NCBI RefSeq assembly: GCF_000621705.1
Contig: NZ_JHXO01000012.1
Span: 1 to 64,000, forward strand
Direction: 5' to 3'
Origin: Prolixibacter bellariivorans ATCC BAA-1284
GTDB lineage: Bacteria; Bacteroidota; Bacteroidia; Bacteroidales; Prolixibacteraceae
Length of the DNA stretch: 64,000 nucleotides
Of this stretch, positions 63,855 to 64,000 are shown in pieces. The notes beneath the pieces are model-generated. The model saw only the letters and a program-made list of their open reading frames with translations, made no database searches and was not told the DNA's origin. A program made the translations under genes and the position numbers. Position 1 is the stretch's first letter; each line of letters opens with the position of its first letter.

Positions 63855-64000
63855 TTATCCTTCCTTTTCCACGAAAGTGATACCGTAATTTTCCAGCTCA
63901 TTCAGCACCGGTTCGTAGATTTCTTTCCGGTTGGGAATGTGCACGCCGGTCAGAGCGATTTGCCCGGTCATCACCATTTTGGTAGCAATAGCCAACGGCA
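63855..64000 (-). CDS. Saccharopine dehydrogenase family protein, C-terminal fragment
   Basis: Only the last about 48 residues are in the window; the start lies beyond 64000. The sequence reads PLAIATKMVMTGQIALTGVH, then IPNRKEIYEPVLNELENYGI and TFVEKEG. It matches the conserved C-terminal end of saccharopine reductase/dehydrogenase proteins (helix with KM-type ending, then GV.IP...EIY.PVL.ELE..GI.F). These enzymes act in lysine or polyamine-linked pathways. The call rests on a short stretch. Confidence 0.7.
   Translation of the reverse strand, partial: PLAIATKMVMTGQIALTGVHIPNRKEIYEPVLNELENYGITFVEKEG

Overview
The window looks like a chromosomal segment of a Bacteroidota (Bacteroidales/Marinilabiliales-like) bacterium. 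The signs are a SusC/SusD pair with a FecR anti-sigma factor and an ECF sigma factor, LytS/LytTR regulation, 6-bladed propeller lipoproteins, an RRM protein, a Tat-type Fe-S aldo/keto reductase, and TAnnTTTG-like promoter boxes. The genus cannot be fixed from the sequence alone. By eye most genes have mid-40s GC; one region near 60.4-61.1 kb is clearly more AT-rich.

Layout. 1-3.8 kb: end of an IS3 transposase, Fe-S aldo/keto reductase, rsgA and a small membrane protein. 4.0-8.2 kb: LytS/LytTR two-component pair facing a TonB-receptor-like barrel. 8.4-13.9 kb: cytochrome bo3-type quinol oxidase operon cyoABCD (minus strand) with divergent cyoE. 14.1-15.6 kb: Lnt-like N-acyltransferase. 15.9-20.7 kb: a candidate RiPP cluster made of a 31-residue Cys-rich peptide gene, a terminator-like hairpin, a PqqD-like/radical-SAM/SPASM maturase and two cobalamin-binding radical SAM enzymes. 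20.9-37.4 kb: mostly housekeeping and accessory singletons (DsrE lipoprotein, XRE/membrane pair, AraC, YceI, YgiD, thioesterase, CDF transporter, ArsC-like, propeller lipoprotein, SDR, fumC, methyltransferase, AhpD-like, transaldolase, RRM, lactonase). 37.6-49.4 kb: polysaccharide utilisation locus (ECF sigma, FecR, SusC, SusD, two GH92 alpha-mannosidases). 49.5-53.0 kb: cysteine-desulfurase-like protein divergent from a sulfide:quinone oxidoreductase-like flavoprotein with a 54-residue companion. 53.2-57.0 kb: ABC-2 exporter and GH43, with a partial duplicate of the ABC ATPase. 57.3-64 kb: beta-barrel/phosphoesterase pair, decayed duplicated lipoproteins, an AT-rich orphan, a 12-unit 21-bp repeat array, small unknown genes, and the C-terminus of a saccharopine dehydrogenase.

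How genes work together. The cyo genes encode a proton-pumping quinol oxidase and CyoE makes its haem O. The PUL reads as a sensor/anti-sigma-controlled system that imports and trims alpha-mannosidic glycans: the SusC/D pair imports at the outer membrane and the GH92 enzymes are exported. The radical SAM trio probably modifies the Cys-rich peptide encoded just upstream. No exporter or peptidase for that product is visible nearby, so its fate is unknown.

The intergenic regions are rich in structure: two long imperfect palindromes (25.6 and 30.6 kb), dispersed low-complexity repeats, a 329-bp direct duplication at 59 kb, and many bidirectional terminator hairpins. All calls come from reading the sequence and from knowledge of protein families; no database search was run.
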